A stretch of 64,000 bases of DNA from Mycoplasmatota bacterium (lineage in GTDB: Bacteria > Bacillota_I > Bacilli_A > MAG-NZ). How positions within the stretch are numbered: position 1 is the first letter of the stretch; every line of letters starts with the position of its first letter. Made by a program: the position numbers and the translations under genes. Shown piece by piece: positions 51,028 through 59,375 of the stretch. The notes under the pieces were generated by a model, which did not search any database, had not been told where the DNA came from, and saw only the letters and a list, made by a program, of their open reading frames with translations. The DNA lies in the NCBI GenBank assembly GCA_018394315.1, contig CP074575.1, forward strand, positions 1,969,501 to 2,033,500, read 5' to 3'.

Positions 51028-52833
51028 TTAATTGATTACTAAGTTAAACTCAACCAGATCAAGTAGTACTTTATAATCATTACTAATTTCATCTAGCTTC
51101 TTCTCTAAATCTAAATTCACAACACCGTTCTCTTCAACAAATATTCTTTCATTTGCAGTCTTATGATTTTGAGTACTGACCAGTAATTCCTCATACATTT
51201 TTTCTCCTGGTCTTAACCCAGTAAACTTAATCTCAATCTCTTCATATGGTGTATATCCAGAAAGCCTAATCATTTTTTCTGCTAAGTCGAGTATCTTAAC
51301 TGGTTCACCCATATCAAGAACAAATATCTCTCCACCAGTAGCAAAGGCACCCGACTGGAGTACTAACTGACATGCTTCAGGAATTGTCATAAAATATCTA
51401 ATGATATTTTCATGAGTTACTGTTACTGGCCCACCACATTTTATTTGTTTTTTAAACAGTGGTATTACGCTACCACTTGAACCTAATACGTTTCCGAATC
51501 TTACAGCTGAAAAGTTCGTTCTACCCCTTTTTTGTAATGTTTGAATTATGATCTCAGCAAAACGCTTTGTTGCTCCCATTACATTCGATGGATTTACTGC
51601 TTTATCAGTAGAAATTAGTACAAACTTATCTACATCATGTTTAATCGCAGTTATAGCGGTATTATACGTTCCAAATATATTGTTCTTAACGGCTTCTTTT
51701 GGTGAGTGCTCCATCAGTGGCACATGTTTATGTGCAGCTGCATGAAATACTATTTCTGGTTTATATTCAGTAAATACTTCTTCTAGTCTATTTAAATCCC
51801 TAACACTACCAATCAAGACTTTTATTTCAGTATTTAGCCTTTCATTCTTTTCGATTGTTCTTAATAGTTCTTGCTGTAAGTCATATGCACCATTTTCATA
51901 TATATCAAATATTATTATTTCTTTAGCCTTATAACTCACAATTTGCCTACAAAGTTCAGATCCGATTGATCCTCCACCACCCGTAATCAAAACTGTTTTT
52001 CCTTCAATAAACTCTAATATACCATTATCATCTAAGTCGATAGTATCTCGGCCTAACAAATCTTCTATATGAACATCTCTCACTTTGTTAATATCGTACC
52101 TATTATCAATATCTTCTAATCTAGGTAAGACTTTAGTTTTGATAGGTAATGTAGCTAAGACATTTATCATATTAGACAATGCTTTCTTACTTAATGAGGG
52201 TATGGCTACTATTACAACTTGGATATTCTTTTCTCTAATTATCTTTTCAATATTCTTAAAAGGGCCTAGAATTGGAATATTTTTAAGAGTCTTGCCAATT
52301 TTATACTCTTTATCATCAAGGAATGCTATTACTCTTAACATATAAAGCTCTTGATGTCTTGTAACATCTCTATATACTAAATCCCCGGCTTTACCGGCAC
52401 CAATGATTAATGTATTTTTAAGATTGAACTTATTGTTTCTTTTTTGTTTAAAATAAAAATAATACCTAAGAAAAAATCTAGAAGCTAAATATCCACTTGC
52501 CTCCAAGAACATTACTGCCATTAATTTTAATACCGTAAATTCTATTAAGCCAACTATTACTAAAATGTAAATAATAGAATTTGAAAAGATAAATGAGTAT
52601 GCTAATGATAGTAAATCTTCAATAGAGGCTAAAGCCCATATTTTGTTATAGATTTTAAATATATAATTTATACATATTTTGATAACTGCTATTTCAATAA
52701 ATAAAGTAATTAATCTAGGGTCTTTAATATGTTCAAAAGAAAACTTAAATGTTATCGATTCAACTGTTACATAAATCACTAACACCATTAAAAAATCTAA
52801 TAAAATGAAATATCGATTTAGTTTCTCTTTCAT
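51028..52833 (-). CDS. Membrane-bound UDP-GlcNAc 4,6-dehydratase (PglF/CapD-like)
   Basis: The protein has 601 residues. The N-terminal 120 residues carry four hydrophobic segments. A CoA-binding-like Rossmann domain follows (LIIGAGKAGDLVYRDV), then the extended SDR domain with the NAD motif VLITGGGGSIGSELCRQIV (about 280-298), FHAAAHKHVPLME, LISTDKAVNPSNVMGATKR (about 399-417) and FGNVLGSSGSVIPLFKKQI. The usual Tyr of YxxxK is replaced by Met (MGATK), as in PglF and other 4,6-dehydratases. It converts UDP-GlcNAc to UDP-4-keto-6-deoxy-GlcNAc, the first step to bacillosamine. It is the first gene after the riboswitch leader. AAAAGGGTG precedes the ATG. Confidence 0.93.
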   Translation of the reverse strand: MKEKLNRYFILLDFLMVLVIYVTVESITFKFSFEHIKDPRLITLFIEIAVIKICINYIFKIYNKIWALASIEDLLSLAYSFIFSNSIIYILVIVGLIEFTVLKLMAVMFLEASGYLASRFFLRYYFYFKQKRNNKFNLKNTLIIGAGKAGDLVYRDVTRHQELYMLRVIAFLDDKEYKIGKTLKNIPILGPFKNIEKIIREKNIQVVIVAIPSLSKKALSNMINVLATLPIKTKVLPRLEDIDNRYDINKVRDVHIEDLLGRDTIDLDDNGILEFIEGKTVLITGGGGSIGSELCRQIVSYKAKEIIIFDIYENGAYDLQQELLRTIEKNERLNTEIKVLIGSVRDLNRLEEVFTEYKPEIVFHAAAHKHVPLMEHSPKEAVKNNIFGTYNTAITAIKHDVDKFVLISTDKAVNPSNVMGATKRFAEIIIQTLQKRGRTNFSAVRFGNVLGSSGSVIPLFKKQIKCGGPVTVTHENIIRYFMTIPEACQLVLQSGAFATGGEIFVLDMGEPVKILDLAEKMIRLSGYTPYEEIEIKFTGLRPGEKMYEELLVSTQNHKTANERIFVEENGVVNLDLEKKLDEISNDYKVLLDLVEFNLVIN

Positions 52834-53010
52834 ATAATCACCCTTTTAGCAAAATTTATCCATAATCTAACAATGTATTATAACATATTCTGTTGAATTT
52901 TATCATACCTTGAGGAAAAACGAATGGTCCTATTTAAAGAAAGGCACCATCTCATGGTACTTGATATAAATACTTTGTCGAAGTATGTCGATTATCATAA
53001 TTTATACTCT

Positions 53011-53041
53011 AAAAAAAATACCATAAGGACAGTTATGGTAT
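53011..53041 (-). terminator. Riboswitch expression-platform terminator
   Basis: A 9-bp perfect stem ATACCATAA / TTATGGTAT (53041-53033 with 53026-53018) with a 6-nt loop and a long T run. CAGTTA at the aptamer's 3' end (53059-53054) can pair with TAACTG (53035-53030), which overlaps the terminator 5' arm. That pairing is a possible antiterminator. Confidence 0.88.
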
Positions 53042-53043
53042 GC

Positions 53044-53130
53044 ATATATACTGTAACTGGCTGACTTACCTTGTGGCTTAGTCCCTAAAGTTTTGTGCCC
53101 TCCAATTTCTTGAAGTTTACCAATATTAAA
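53044..53130 (-). ncRNA. Cyclic-di-GMP-I (GEMM) riboswitch aptamer in the leader of the polysaccharide operon
   Basis: On the minus strand the leader reads GGTAAAC, then the hairpin CTTCAA-GAAA-TTGGAG with a GAAA tetraloop, then GGGCACAAAACTT, then GGGACTAAGCC-ACAA-GGTAAGTCAGCC, then AGTTAC. This follows the GEMM-I order (GGCAAAC, P2 with a GAAA loop, GGGACGCAAAGCC, GGGTCTAAGG, AGCCGGGTTGCC). The GGC/GCC pair of the family is replaced by GGT/ACT, which keeps pairing possible. CTAAG and GTAAG resemble the tetraloop-receptor sides. A strong terminator follows. The identification is by eye without a covariance model. Confidence 0.8.
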
Positions 53131-53135
53131 ATTTT

Positions 53136-53165
53136 TTCTAACATATATTACCATAAAAAAGTCAA
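53136..53165 (-). promoter_or_regulatory. Promoter candidate for the riboswitch-led operon
   Basis: -35 TTGACT (53165-53160), 18-bp spacer and a weak -10 TTAGAA (53141-53136) preceded by TG. It lies just upstream of the aptamer. Confidence 0.4.
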
Positions 53166-53257
53166 TTCAGCAAAGAAATTCACGTAAATTGACGAAATTA
53201 ATATTAAATTTTACGATTTAAGTTTTACACGCTAATTATAGTATTATATCATGACTT

Positions 53258-53866
53258 TTATAGTGTTATTATCTCATCTGCTAATTCTTTAGCGTCCAAT
53301 TCGTCATGAGTTACAATGATAGTTGTTATATTAGTTTTTGATATTACTTCTTTTAAGTCTTTTCTAATCTGAGATTTTAAATCTGTATCTAAATTACTAA
53401 ATGGCTCATCTAGTAGTAATAAATCAGGTTTATAAATAATAGCCCGAGCTAAAGCTACCCTTTGTCGTTGCCCACCACTTAACTCATGTGGATACCTTTT
53501 CAAGTATTCTCTGACCCCCACTAAATTAGCTACTTCTTCTACGCTTTGTTCTACATTATTATTTTTATTTAATCCAAACTTAATATTATCATATACATTC
53601 ATATGAGGAAACAAAGCATACTCTTGAAAAAGAAACCCAATGTTTCTTTTTTCAGTTGGGAGATTATTAACACTTAAATCATTTATATAAACATTCCCAC
53701 TACTAGGTTTCTCTAATCCAGCAATTATTCTTAAGATAGTGCTTTTACCGCAACCAGAAGGTCCTAATATAGCTAATGTATCACCCTTGCTAAGCGATAG
53801 ATTAAAGTTACTCAGTACTTCCTCACTTGAGTTATATTTAAAATTTATATCAACTAATCTTAACAT
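53258..53866 (-). CDS. Iron(III)-type ABC transporter ATP-binding protein (FbpC-like, short)
   Basis: The 202-residue protein is an ABC ATPase: Walker A LGPSGCGKST (about 34-43), Q-loop FQEYALFPHMNVYDNI, signature LSGGQRQRVALARAI (about 128-142), Walker B LLLLDEPFSNLD and the H-loop VTHDELDA. It is much shorter than typical FbpC (about 350 residues) and lacks the regulatory TOBE region. A one-base overlap (TAATG) with the permease gene indicates coupling. It drives import with the permease and lipoprotein. Iron as substrate comes from the neighbours. Confidence 0.88.
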   Translation of the reverse strand: MLRLVDINFKYNSSEEVLSNFNLSLSKGDTLAILGPSGCGKSTILRIIAGLEKPSSGNVYINDLSVNNLPTEKRNIGFLFQEYALFPHMNVYDNIKFGLNKNNNVEQSVEEVANLVGVREYLKRYPHELSGGQRQRVALARAIIYKPDLLLLDEPFSNLDTDLKSQIRKDLKEVISKTNITTIIVTHDELDAKELADEIITL

Positions 53867-55482
53867 TAGCTCTGCCTCCTTAATCTATTTGTAACAACTA
53901 TCGCAATAATACATAAGAGTACAATAACAAGAGATGGATATGATGCTACTGGGATCATTTCATCAGTAGCATATTGATAAACTTTAGTACCTAAAGTATC
54001 ATAATTAAACGGTCTTAGTTTTAAAGTAATAGTCACCTCTTTTATAATGTCAATAAATACTAGAATAAATGCATTGATAGTTACTATTTTTAATAGTGGT
54101 AAATCAATTTTAAAAAATGTTTTAGTAGTGTTCTTACCCATCGTCTTAGAAGCTTCATAATACTTATTACCCATCTTCTCGTAACTAGATAAAACACCAT
54201 TAAACCCAACTGACAAGAATCTTATTATGTATGCGAAAACTAAGATTAATGGACTCATAGTAAATAATAGTGTTCTTGTATTAGGATTAAATAGCTTATA
54301 TAACCATACCATATTCCTGTCAACGAAAATGAAAATTATTAGTGTTCCTAAGGCGATAATAGCTCCAGACATAGAGTAACCTAATAATACAACACTAGAT
54401 GCTAGCCTTTTATAAATCGGCTTAGACAGTCGTAGAACATTAGCTATTATAAGGGATATCATGATAATTAATACTGAAGCGATTAATCCAATTGAAACAG
54501 TTCTAAGAATAAGCTCTAATAAGTTAACTCTCTTAAACATGTCCACTTCCCTTATTGCCCAGTATATCTGCTGAAGAATCGGGAATAAAAAGCCAAAAGA
54601 AAACACCGAAAGAGTGAACACTGTAGCTAAAATGTTATGAATACCCTTTAGTTCTACTTTTTTTATTACCTTTACAGTGTTTGATGAACTAAAATATACC
54701 TTCCTTCCTCTAAGCAACTTTTCAAATATCAAGATTATAATAACTATTAACATAGCAATTAAAGCTAACTTTATTGCCGACTCATGCTCTCCTAACCCAT
54801 ACCAAGTTTTAAATATTGCACTTGTAAACGTCGGAATACCGAAAAACGTCACAACAGCGTAATCAGCTAGTGTCTCTAATAATACTAATGTTGACCCAGC
54901 TATTATTGCCGGTCTTGATAAAGGTAATATAACTCTTCTAAATATACTAAAACTTGACTTACCAAGCGTTCTAGCTGTTTCAATATAACTTCCAGTTTGT
55001 TTAGCTAAGTAACTTTTAGTTATTAAATAAACATATGGGTAAAGTGTTATTGAAAATATAAATATTGCCCCTGGCATACTTAAAATATTAAAGAACTCTT
55101 GATTTAAATTCAGTCCAATACTCCTTAACGTACTTTGGATAACTCCAGTATAATTTAGCATCCCTTCATAAGTATATCCAGCTATATAAGTTGGTATTGA
55201 TAATGGTAGTATTAACAAGAATCCCATATACCTACTGAAGATAAACTTATAATAAGTAGTAATATATGCTAGTGAATATCCCAAAATAGCCGAAACAAGT
55301 GCTGCAAATAAGCCAAGAACAAGAGTATTCTTAATATAACTAAATAAGGTGTTTTCTAATATTGTTTTAAAAAACTCACTATTAGGTGTAAATATATATG
55401 TAAGTAAAACTAGTATTGGTAATGCTACAATAATTAGTAGTATTAATGCTAAACTTTTCCAAATTAAAATATCTTTCTTCAT
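53866..55482 (-). CDS. Iron(III)-type ABC transporter permease (FbpB-like)
   Basis: The 538-residue permease is a fused two-copy type: each half has an EAA-loop-type segment (first, YIETARTLGKSSFSIFRRVILPLSRPAIIAGS; second, YYEASKTMGKNTTKTFFKIDLPLLKIVTINA). About 12 hydrophobic segments are present. It matches FbpB/SfuB of the ferric-ion uptake family. It is between the lipoprotein and the ATPase genes. A hairpin terminator lies between the lipoprotein and this gene and may lower its expression. Confidence 0.9.
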   Translation of the reverse strand: MKKDILIWKSLALILLIIVALPILVLLTYIFTPNSEFFKTILENTLFSYIKNTLVLGLFAALVSAILGYSLAYITTYYKFIFSRYMGFLLILPLSIPTYIAGYTYEGMLNYTGVIQSTLRSIGLNLNQEFFNILSMPGAIFIFSITLYPYVYLITKSYLAKQTGSYIETARTLGKSSFSIFRRVILPLSRPAIIAGSTLVLLETLADYAVVTFFGIPTFTSAIFKTWYGLGEHESAIKLALIAMLIVIIILIFEKLLRGRKVYFSSSNTVKVIKKVELKGIHNILATVFTLSVFSFGFLFPILQQIYWAIREVDMFKRVNLLELILRTVSIGLIASVLIIMISLIIANVLRLSKPIYKRLASSVVLLGYSMSGAIIALGTLIIFIFVDRNMVWLYKLFNPNTRTLLFTMSPLILVFAYIIRFLSVGFNGVLSSYEKMGNKYYEASKTMGKNTTKTFFKIDLPLLKIVTINAFILVFIDIIKEVTITLKLRPFNYDTLGTKVYQYATDEMIPVASYPSLVIVLLCIIAIVVTNRLRRQS

Positions 55483-55497
55483 AATAGCTCCTTAAGC

Positions 55498-55521
55498 AAA
55501 AAGCAGTCTTGACTGCTTTTT
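55498..55521 (-). terminator. Intercistronic hairpin between the iron-binding lipoprotein and permease genes
   Basis: A perfect 10-bp stem AAAAAGCAGT / ACTGCTTTTT with a 4-nt loop. It overlaps the lipoprotein's stop codon. It may partly terminate transcription or stabilise the upstream message, so that the binding protein is made in excess. Confidence 0.7.
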
Positions 55522-56542
55522 AATTATCCCAGTTTACTTCTTCAAAGATTGCTACTGCATCTTTGTTAAACTCACCTAATAAACTTAAGTTAATATCCTG
55601 AGTTTCAAATTCTCCCCAGGATTTTAATAATTCACTTGGCTCAACATTTGGATTAACTGGATATTCATAGTTTGCTGAAGCATAAATACTTTGTGCATCC
55701 TCTTCTGTTAAATACTCCATTAGTTTAATCGCGTTATCTTTATTCTTCGCATGCTTAGTTAATCCTATCCCACTAATATTTACATGAGTACCACCATTAT
55801 CTTGGTTAGGGAAGAATACCCCTACTTTTTCTACAGCACTAGTTTGTTCAGCATCATCTGAGTAAATCATTTTACCAATGTAATAAGTATTCATAATAGC
55901 TATATCTCCAATACCAGCAGCAACAGCTATCGCTTGAGCTCTATCATTACCTTCTGGAGTTCTAGCCATATTATTTTTAATTACACTAGCCCATTCTTTA
56001 GCTTCTTCATAACCTTTTGTAGCTACGAATGACGATAGTAATGATTGATTATATATATTTGAAGCTGATCTTATTAAGATTTTACCAACCCATTTGTCAT
56101 TAACTAAGTCTTCATAAGTTGACAATTCATCAGGACTAACTCTATCTAATGAATAAACAATAACTCTTGCTCTCATTGTAAGCCCAAACCAATATCCTTC
56201 ATCATCTCTTAAATTATTTGGAATGTTTTCATTTAAAACTTCATTTTCAATTGACTGCAGTAAACCACTTGATTTCGCTACTTCTAAGTTAGCAGCATCA
56301 CTAGTAATGAATAAATCGGCTAAAGTGTCTTCACCTTCGGCTTCCATTCTAGTAATTAATGTGCTCCCTTCGTCTTTAACAACATTAACAGTAATTCCTG
56401 TTTCTTCTGTAAATTGATCTAGTAATTCTTGATCTGCATCATAGTGTCTACTCGTATATAGGTTTACAACTTGCTCCTTTTCAGCACAACCTGTTAGTAA
56501 AATAGTTACTAACAATAACATACTTAAAATAATCTTCTTCAT
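55520..56542 (-). CDS. Iron(III)-binding lipoprotein of the ABC transporter (FbpA-like)
   Basis: The protein has about 340 residues. The signal peptide ends in the lipobox LTGC (MKKIILSMLLLVTILLTGCAEKE), so it is a lipid-anchored substrate-binding protein. NLYTSRHYDADQELLDQFTEETGITVNVV at the mature N-terminus, ADLFITSDAANLEVAKSSGLLQ and NTYYIGKMIYSDD match the FbpA/FutA ferric-binding family; the YY pair (about 227) is the iron-binding tyrosine pair. The start at 56542 has GGAGAAA upstream; 56545 differs by one Met. A consensus promoter precedes it. No clear Fur box was found. Confidence 0.93.
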   Translation of the reverse strand: MKKIILSMLLLVTILLTGCAEKEQVVNLYTSRHYDADQELLDQFTEETGITVNVVKDEGSTLITRMEAEGEDTLADLFITSDAANLEVAKSSGLLQSIENEVLNENIPNNLRDDEGYWFGLTMRARVIVYSLDRVSPDELSTYEDLVNDKWVGKILIRSASNIYNQSLLSSFVATKGYEEAKEWASVIKNNMARTPEGNDRAQAIAVAAGIGDIAIMNTYYIGKMIYSDDAEQTSAVEKVGVFFPNQDNGGTHVNISGIGLTKHAKNKDNAIKLMEYLTEEDAQSIYASANYEYPVNPNVEPSELLKSWGEFETQDINLSLLGEFNKDAVAIFEEVNWDN

Positions 56543-56588
56543 CATTTTCTCCTTCTTTTTTACACTTCTTCTTTTAGTTTACGAAATT

Positions 56589-56616
56589 ATTATAGCACAT
56601 TTGTTAGGCTTGTCAA
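56589..56616 (-). promoter_or_regulatory. Promoter of the iron transporter operon
   Basis: -35 TTGACA (56616-56611), a 16-bp spacer and -10 TATAAT (56594-56589). Both boxes are consensus. Confidence 0.75.
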
Positions 56617-56656
56617 ACATTTTGATAATCTAATTTAGTTAGAAATGATTATAATT

Positions 56657-56684
56657 AAAAAAACGCCTTAGTAAAGGCATTTTT
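56657..56684. terminator. Short terminator hairpin between ackA and the iron operon
   Basis: GCCTT / AAGGC with a short loop (56665-56678) and T runs on both strands. It probably backs up the ackA terminator. Confidence 0.65.
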
Positions 56685-56724
56685 CTAATATTATGGTATA
56701 AATTTCCAAACTAGATTTCATAAG

Positions 56725-56749
56725 AAAAGCACCTATTTTAAAGGTGCTT
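56725..56749 (-). terminator. Intrinsic terminator of ackA
   Basis: AAGCACCT / AGGTGCTT with a 7-nt loop, 9 bases after the ackA stop, with a short T-rich tail. Confidence 0.7.
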
Positions 56750-56757
56750 CTAATCTA

Positions 56758-57939
56758 TTAAATCAATTCAAATGTATCTCTAGCAAGCATAATTTCTTCA
56801 TCAGTTGGTATTAGATAAACAGCTACGCTTGAATCATCACTTGAAATTAAAGTTGTTTTTTTCCTTACGTTATTTCTTTCTAAATCTATTTTAACACCTA
56901 ATGCAGATAATCTATCACAAATAGATTTTCTCATTCTAGCAGAGTTCTCACCTAAACCAGCAGTAAATGCTATTACATCACAACCACCCATATAAACATA
57001 ATAAGCCGCAACAATGTCAGTTATTTTCTTATCTTGAATGTCCATTGCTAATTGAGCTCTTCTATTTCCCTTAGCTACGGCTGCTTCTAAATCTCTATTA
57101 TCCGAACTGATACCAGATACTCCTAAGAAACCAGATTTCTTATTTAACATTCTTGTTACTTCTTGAACTGTTTTATTTTCTTTTTCAGAAATAAATTCTA
57201 TGATTGCTGGATCAATATTACCACTTCTTGTTCCCATTGGTATTCCAGCTAAAGGAGTTAATCCCATTGTTGTATTAATCGATTTACCACCTTTAACCGC
57301 ACATATACTAGCACCATTTCCCAAGTGACAAACGATAACATTTACATCTTCAGGACGTTTCCCTTCTAGCTCAGCGGCCTTTAATGATACATATTTATGA
57401 CTAGTTCCATGGAAACCATATTTTCTAACACCATAATCTTCATACCATTCATAAGGTACTGCATAAATATAAGTTTCAGGTTCCATAGTTTGATGGAAAG
57501 CAGTATCAAATACAGCTACTTGCCCCGCATGTGGTAAAACTTCTATAAACGCATGTATACCAATTAAATTAGCTGGATTATGTAATGGAGCTAAATCAGA
57601 TACCTCTTCTATCGCTTTAATTACTTCTTCATCGATTTTTATACTTTCGGCAAATTTCTCTCCACCGTGTACCACTCTATGACCTACTCCGCCAATTTCT
57701 TCTAAACTTGATACGATTCCTTCAGAAACTAAACTATCAAGTAAATAAGAAACAGCTACAGAGTGATTCTCAAATTTAGCTTCTCTTTCAATCTCTTTAT
57801 CATTATACTCTAACTCAAAATTACCCATCTCTTGACCAATTCTTTCAAACATACCTTTACAGATAACTTCTTCACTCGGCATATTATAAAGCTTAAACTT
57901 TAATGAAGAACTCCCAGCATTACAACTCATAACTTTCAT
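56758..57939 (-). CDS. ackA: Acetate kinase
   Basis: AckA makes ATP and acetate from acetyl phosphate, the energy-yielding end of mixed-acid fermentation. MKVMSCNAGSSSLKFKLYNMPSE holds the family's first signature and the N-terminal Asn. GHRVVHGGEKF, DTAFHQTM, YGFHGTSHKYV (second signature), HLGNGASICAVKGGKSINTTMGLTPLAG and FTAGLGENSARMR are present. The length of 393 is normal. It begins directly where the YtxK-like gene ends. The ytxK-ackA order is conserved in Bacillus. A tandem pair of terminators follows. With the hydrogenase maturases it supports a fermentative metabolism. Confidence 0.98.
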   Translation of the reverse strand: MKVMSCNAGSSSLKFKLYNMPSEEVICKGMFERIGQEMGNFELEYNDKEIEREAKFENHSVAVSYLLDSLVSEGIVSSLEEIGGVGHRVVHGGEKFAESIKIDEEVIKAIEEVSDLAPLHNPANLIGIHAFIEVLPHAGQVAVFDTAFHQTMEPETYIYAVPYEWYEDYGVRKYGFHGTSHKYVSLKAAELEGKRPEDVNVIVCHLGNGASICAVKGGKSINTTMGLTPLAGIPMGTRSGNIDPAIIEFISEKENKTVQEVTRMLNKKSGFLGVSGISSDNRDLEAAVAKGNRRAQLAMDIQDKKITDIVAAYYVYMGGCDVIAFTAGLGENSARMRKSICDRLSALGVKIDLERNNVRKKTTLISSDDSSVAVYLIPTDEEIMLARDTFELI

Positions 57940-58872
57940 TTAACTAATCTCCTTCTTAAACCAATAGTCTATTTTTTTTATCGAGTTCCTAAACTTTTCT
58001 TGATCATTTATATTCGGTAAATCAACAAGTAAAAATTCATTAACATTATCTATATCCTCATCTTTTTTTCTTAAAATCAAGATGCTTTTTCCTAATTTAC
58101 TTTCAACAAATAAGTTATCAGGTAATTTTATTATGCCTTGTAAATAAGCTTTATCTTTAATTAAATCTTTATATTTTCCTTCAATTTCGAAGAAATCATT
58201 CGGAATAACAAATATCAAATATCCACCCTTAACTACTTTATTAATCATCTTATCAACAATTACATGAGGAAAATATTCGTCATCATAAATATATAAAGGT
58301 AAATCACCTATAATTAAATCAAACCCTGTAATGTTTGATTTTACTGCATCTTCTAAAATAAAATCGACCGAATAGTCTTGTAAATCGGCAAAAATTCTTG
58401 CTACTTGGATATTATCTAAATTAGAATCTATCCCAACCAAATCGAATTCTTTTGAATCAAGATTATTACAGACTGATGTAAGCAAATTTGCTGTACCTAC
58501 AACTGGATCTAAAATTGCAAGTTTCTTTTTATCTTTATATAAATGATTCACTAAGTACCCAACTAACAAATTTATCGTGTCAGGCGTAATTTCACTATTA
58601 CTTATTTTATCAGTTTTATATCCCTTTAATACTGCAACTAATAAAGTTCTTCTAATATCTTCTTTAGTAAATTCAAACTCTTGTATTTTTTTATTTAAAC
58701 TAAGTAAGACTTTCTCAGTATCCTTAGACACTTCTTGCAAACAAGAATCTTCTAAGATATTTCTACTTGTCATAAAAAGAGCGTTCAAATAACTCACTTT
58801 TAACTCTTTCATTAAATACTGATTTGACTCATCAATAATCTCAAATAACTCAACTACAATCTCATTTTCCAT
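57940..58872 (-). CDS. ytxK: YtxK-like class I SAM-dependent methyltransferase (N6-methylase fold)
   Basis: The protein has 310 residues. I start it at ATG 58872, with AGAGGGGATG upstream; the 58932 frame has no matching start signal. It has an N-terminal helical part and a SAM-binding domain with DPVVGTANLLTSVCNNL (motif I, about 120) and the segment FDLIIGDLPLYIYD, in which the NPPY of N6-adenine methylases is replaced by GDLPLY. C-terminal ILRKKDED and VDLPNIND follow the family. The target is unknown; methylation is uncertain given the missing NPPY. It abuts ackA, as ytxK does in Bacillus. Confidence 0.85.
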   Translation of the reverse strand: MENEIVVELFEIIDESNQYLMKELKVSYLNALFMTSRNILEDSCLQEVSKDTEKVLLSLNKKIQEFEFTKEDIRRTLLVAVLKGYKTDKISNSEITPDTINLLVGYLVNHLYKDKKKLAILDPVVGTANLLTSVCNNLDSKEFDLVGIDSNLDNIQVARIFADLQDYSVDFILEDAVKSNITGFDLIIGDLPLYIYDDEYFPHVIVDKMINKVVKGGYLIFVIPNDFFEIEGKYKDLIKDKAYLQGIIKLPDNLFVESKLGKSILILRKKDEDIDNVNEFLLVDLPNINDQEKFRNSIKKIDYWFKKEIS

Positions 58873-58953
58873 AAAAACATCCCCTCTAGGATTAATACTA
58901 TTTATTATACAATATTTGACATAAAAAAACAAAACAAACAGTAGTTTTATATT

Positions 58954-58991
58954 AAAAAAGAGTAGATGCTAAAGATCAAACATATACTCTT
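58954..58991 (-). terminator. Intrinsic terminator of the gerW-like gene
   Basis: Stem AAGAGTA / TACTCTT (58991-58985 with 58964-58958), with an inner ATG/CAT pairing and a T6 tail on the minus strand. It overlaps the gene's stop codon. Confidence 0.75.
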
Positions 58992-59364
58992 ACTTAGATG
59001 AATTTCTTTTTTGCATCATTTCTTCAAACTGATTAACTAATTTAGGAACAAAATCAATTAGTTTTTCATATAGGTGAGTATCCTTTTCTAAATGTAGAAC
59101 CTCAAAGCTGTTATTCTTTAATACTAAAAAAGCAATGGGATTAATTGAAACACTACCACCACTTCCCCCACCGAAAGGAAGCTTATCTGAGTCTTTGCCC
59201 CTTTGCTCAGTTCCACCAGCAGCGAATCCAAACTTAAGCTTTGAAATAGGAATGATTAATTGATTATCTATCGTAACAGGATCACCTATAATAGTGTTTA
59301 CATCAATCATATCCTTGATATTTTCCATAGAAATTCTTAATAAATTATTAATTGGATGTTCCAT
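58990..59364 (-). CDS. GerW/YtfJ family protein
   Basis: The 124-residue protein matches GerW (YtfJ). The N-terminus HPINNLLRISMENIKDMIDVNTIIGDPV, the VTIDNQLIIPISKLKFGFAAGG strand and the glycine-rich GGGSGGSVSINPIAFLVL are distinctive. In Bacillus it is a spore-associated protein needed for germination; here no other spore gene is seen, so the role is uncertain, as in other non-spore members. It follows the DUF2953 gene by 11 nt and precedes ytxK-ackA, the same order as ytfI-ytfJ-(tpx)-ytxK-ackA of Bacillus. A terminator overlaps its stop. Confidence 0.9.
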   Translation of the reverse strand: MEHPINNLLRISMENIKDMIDVNTIIGDPVTIDNQLIIPISKLKFGFAAGGTEQRGKDSDKLPFGGGSGGSVSINPIAFLVLKNNSFEVLHLEKDTHLYEKLIDFVPKLVNQFEEMMQKRNSSK

Positions 59365-59375
59365 AATTCACTCCT

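Noticed and set aside
52834-53010. Short open frame of about 27 codons in the leader after the terminator
   Set aside because: It lacks a ribosome site and resembles no known leader peptide.
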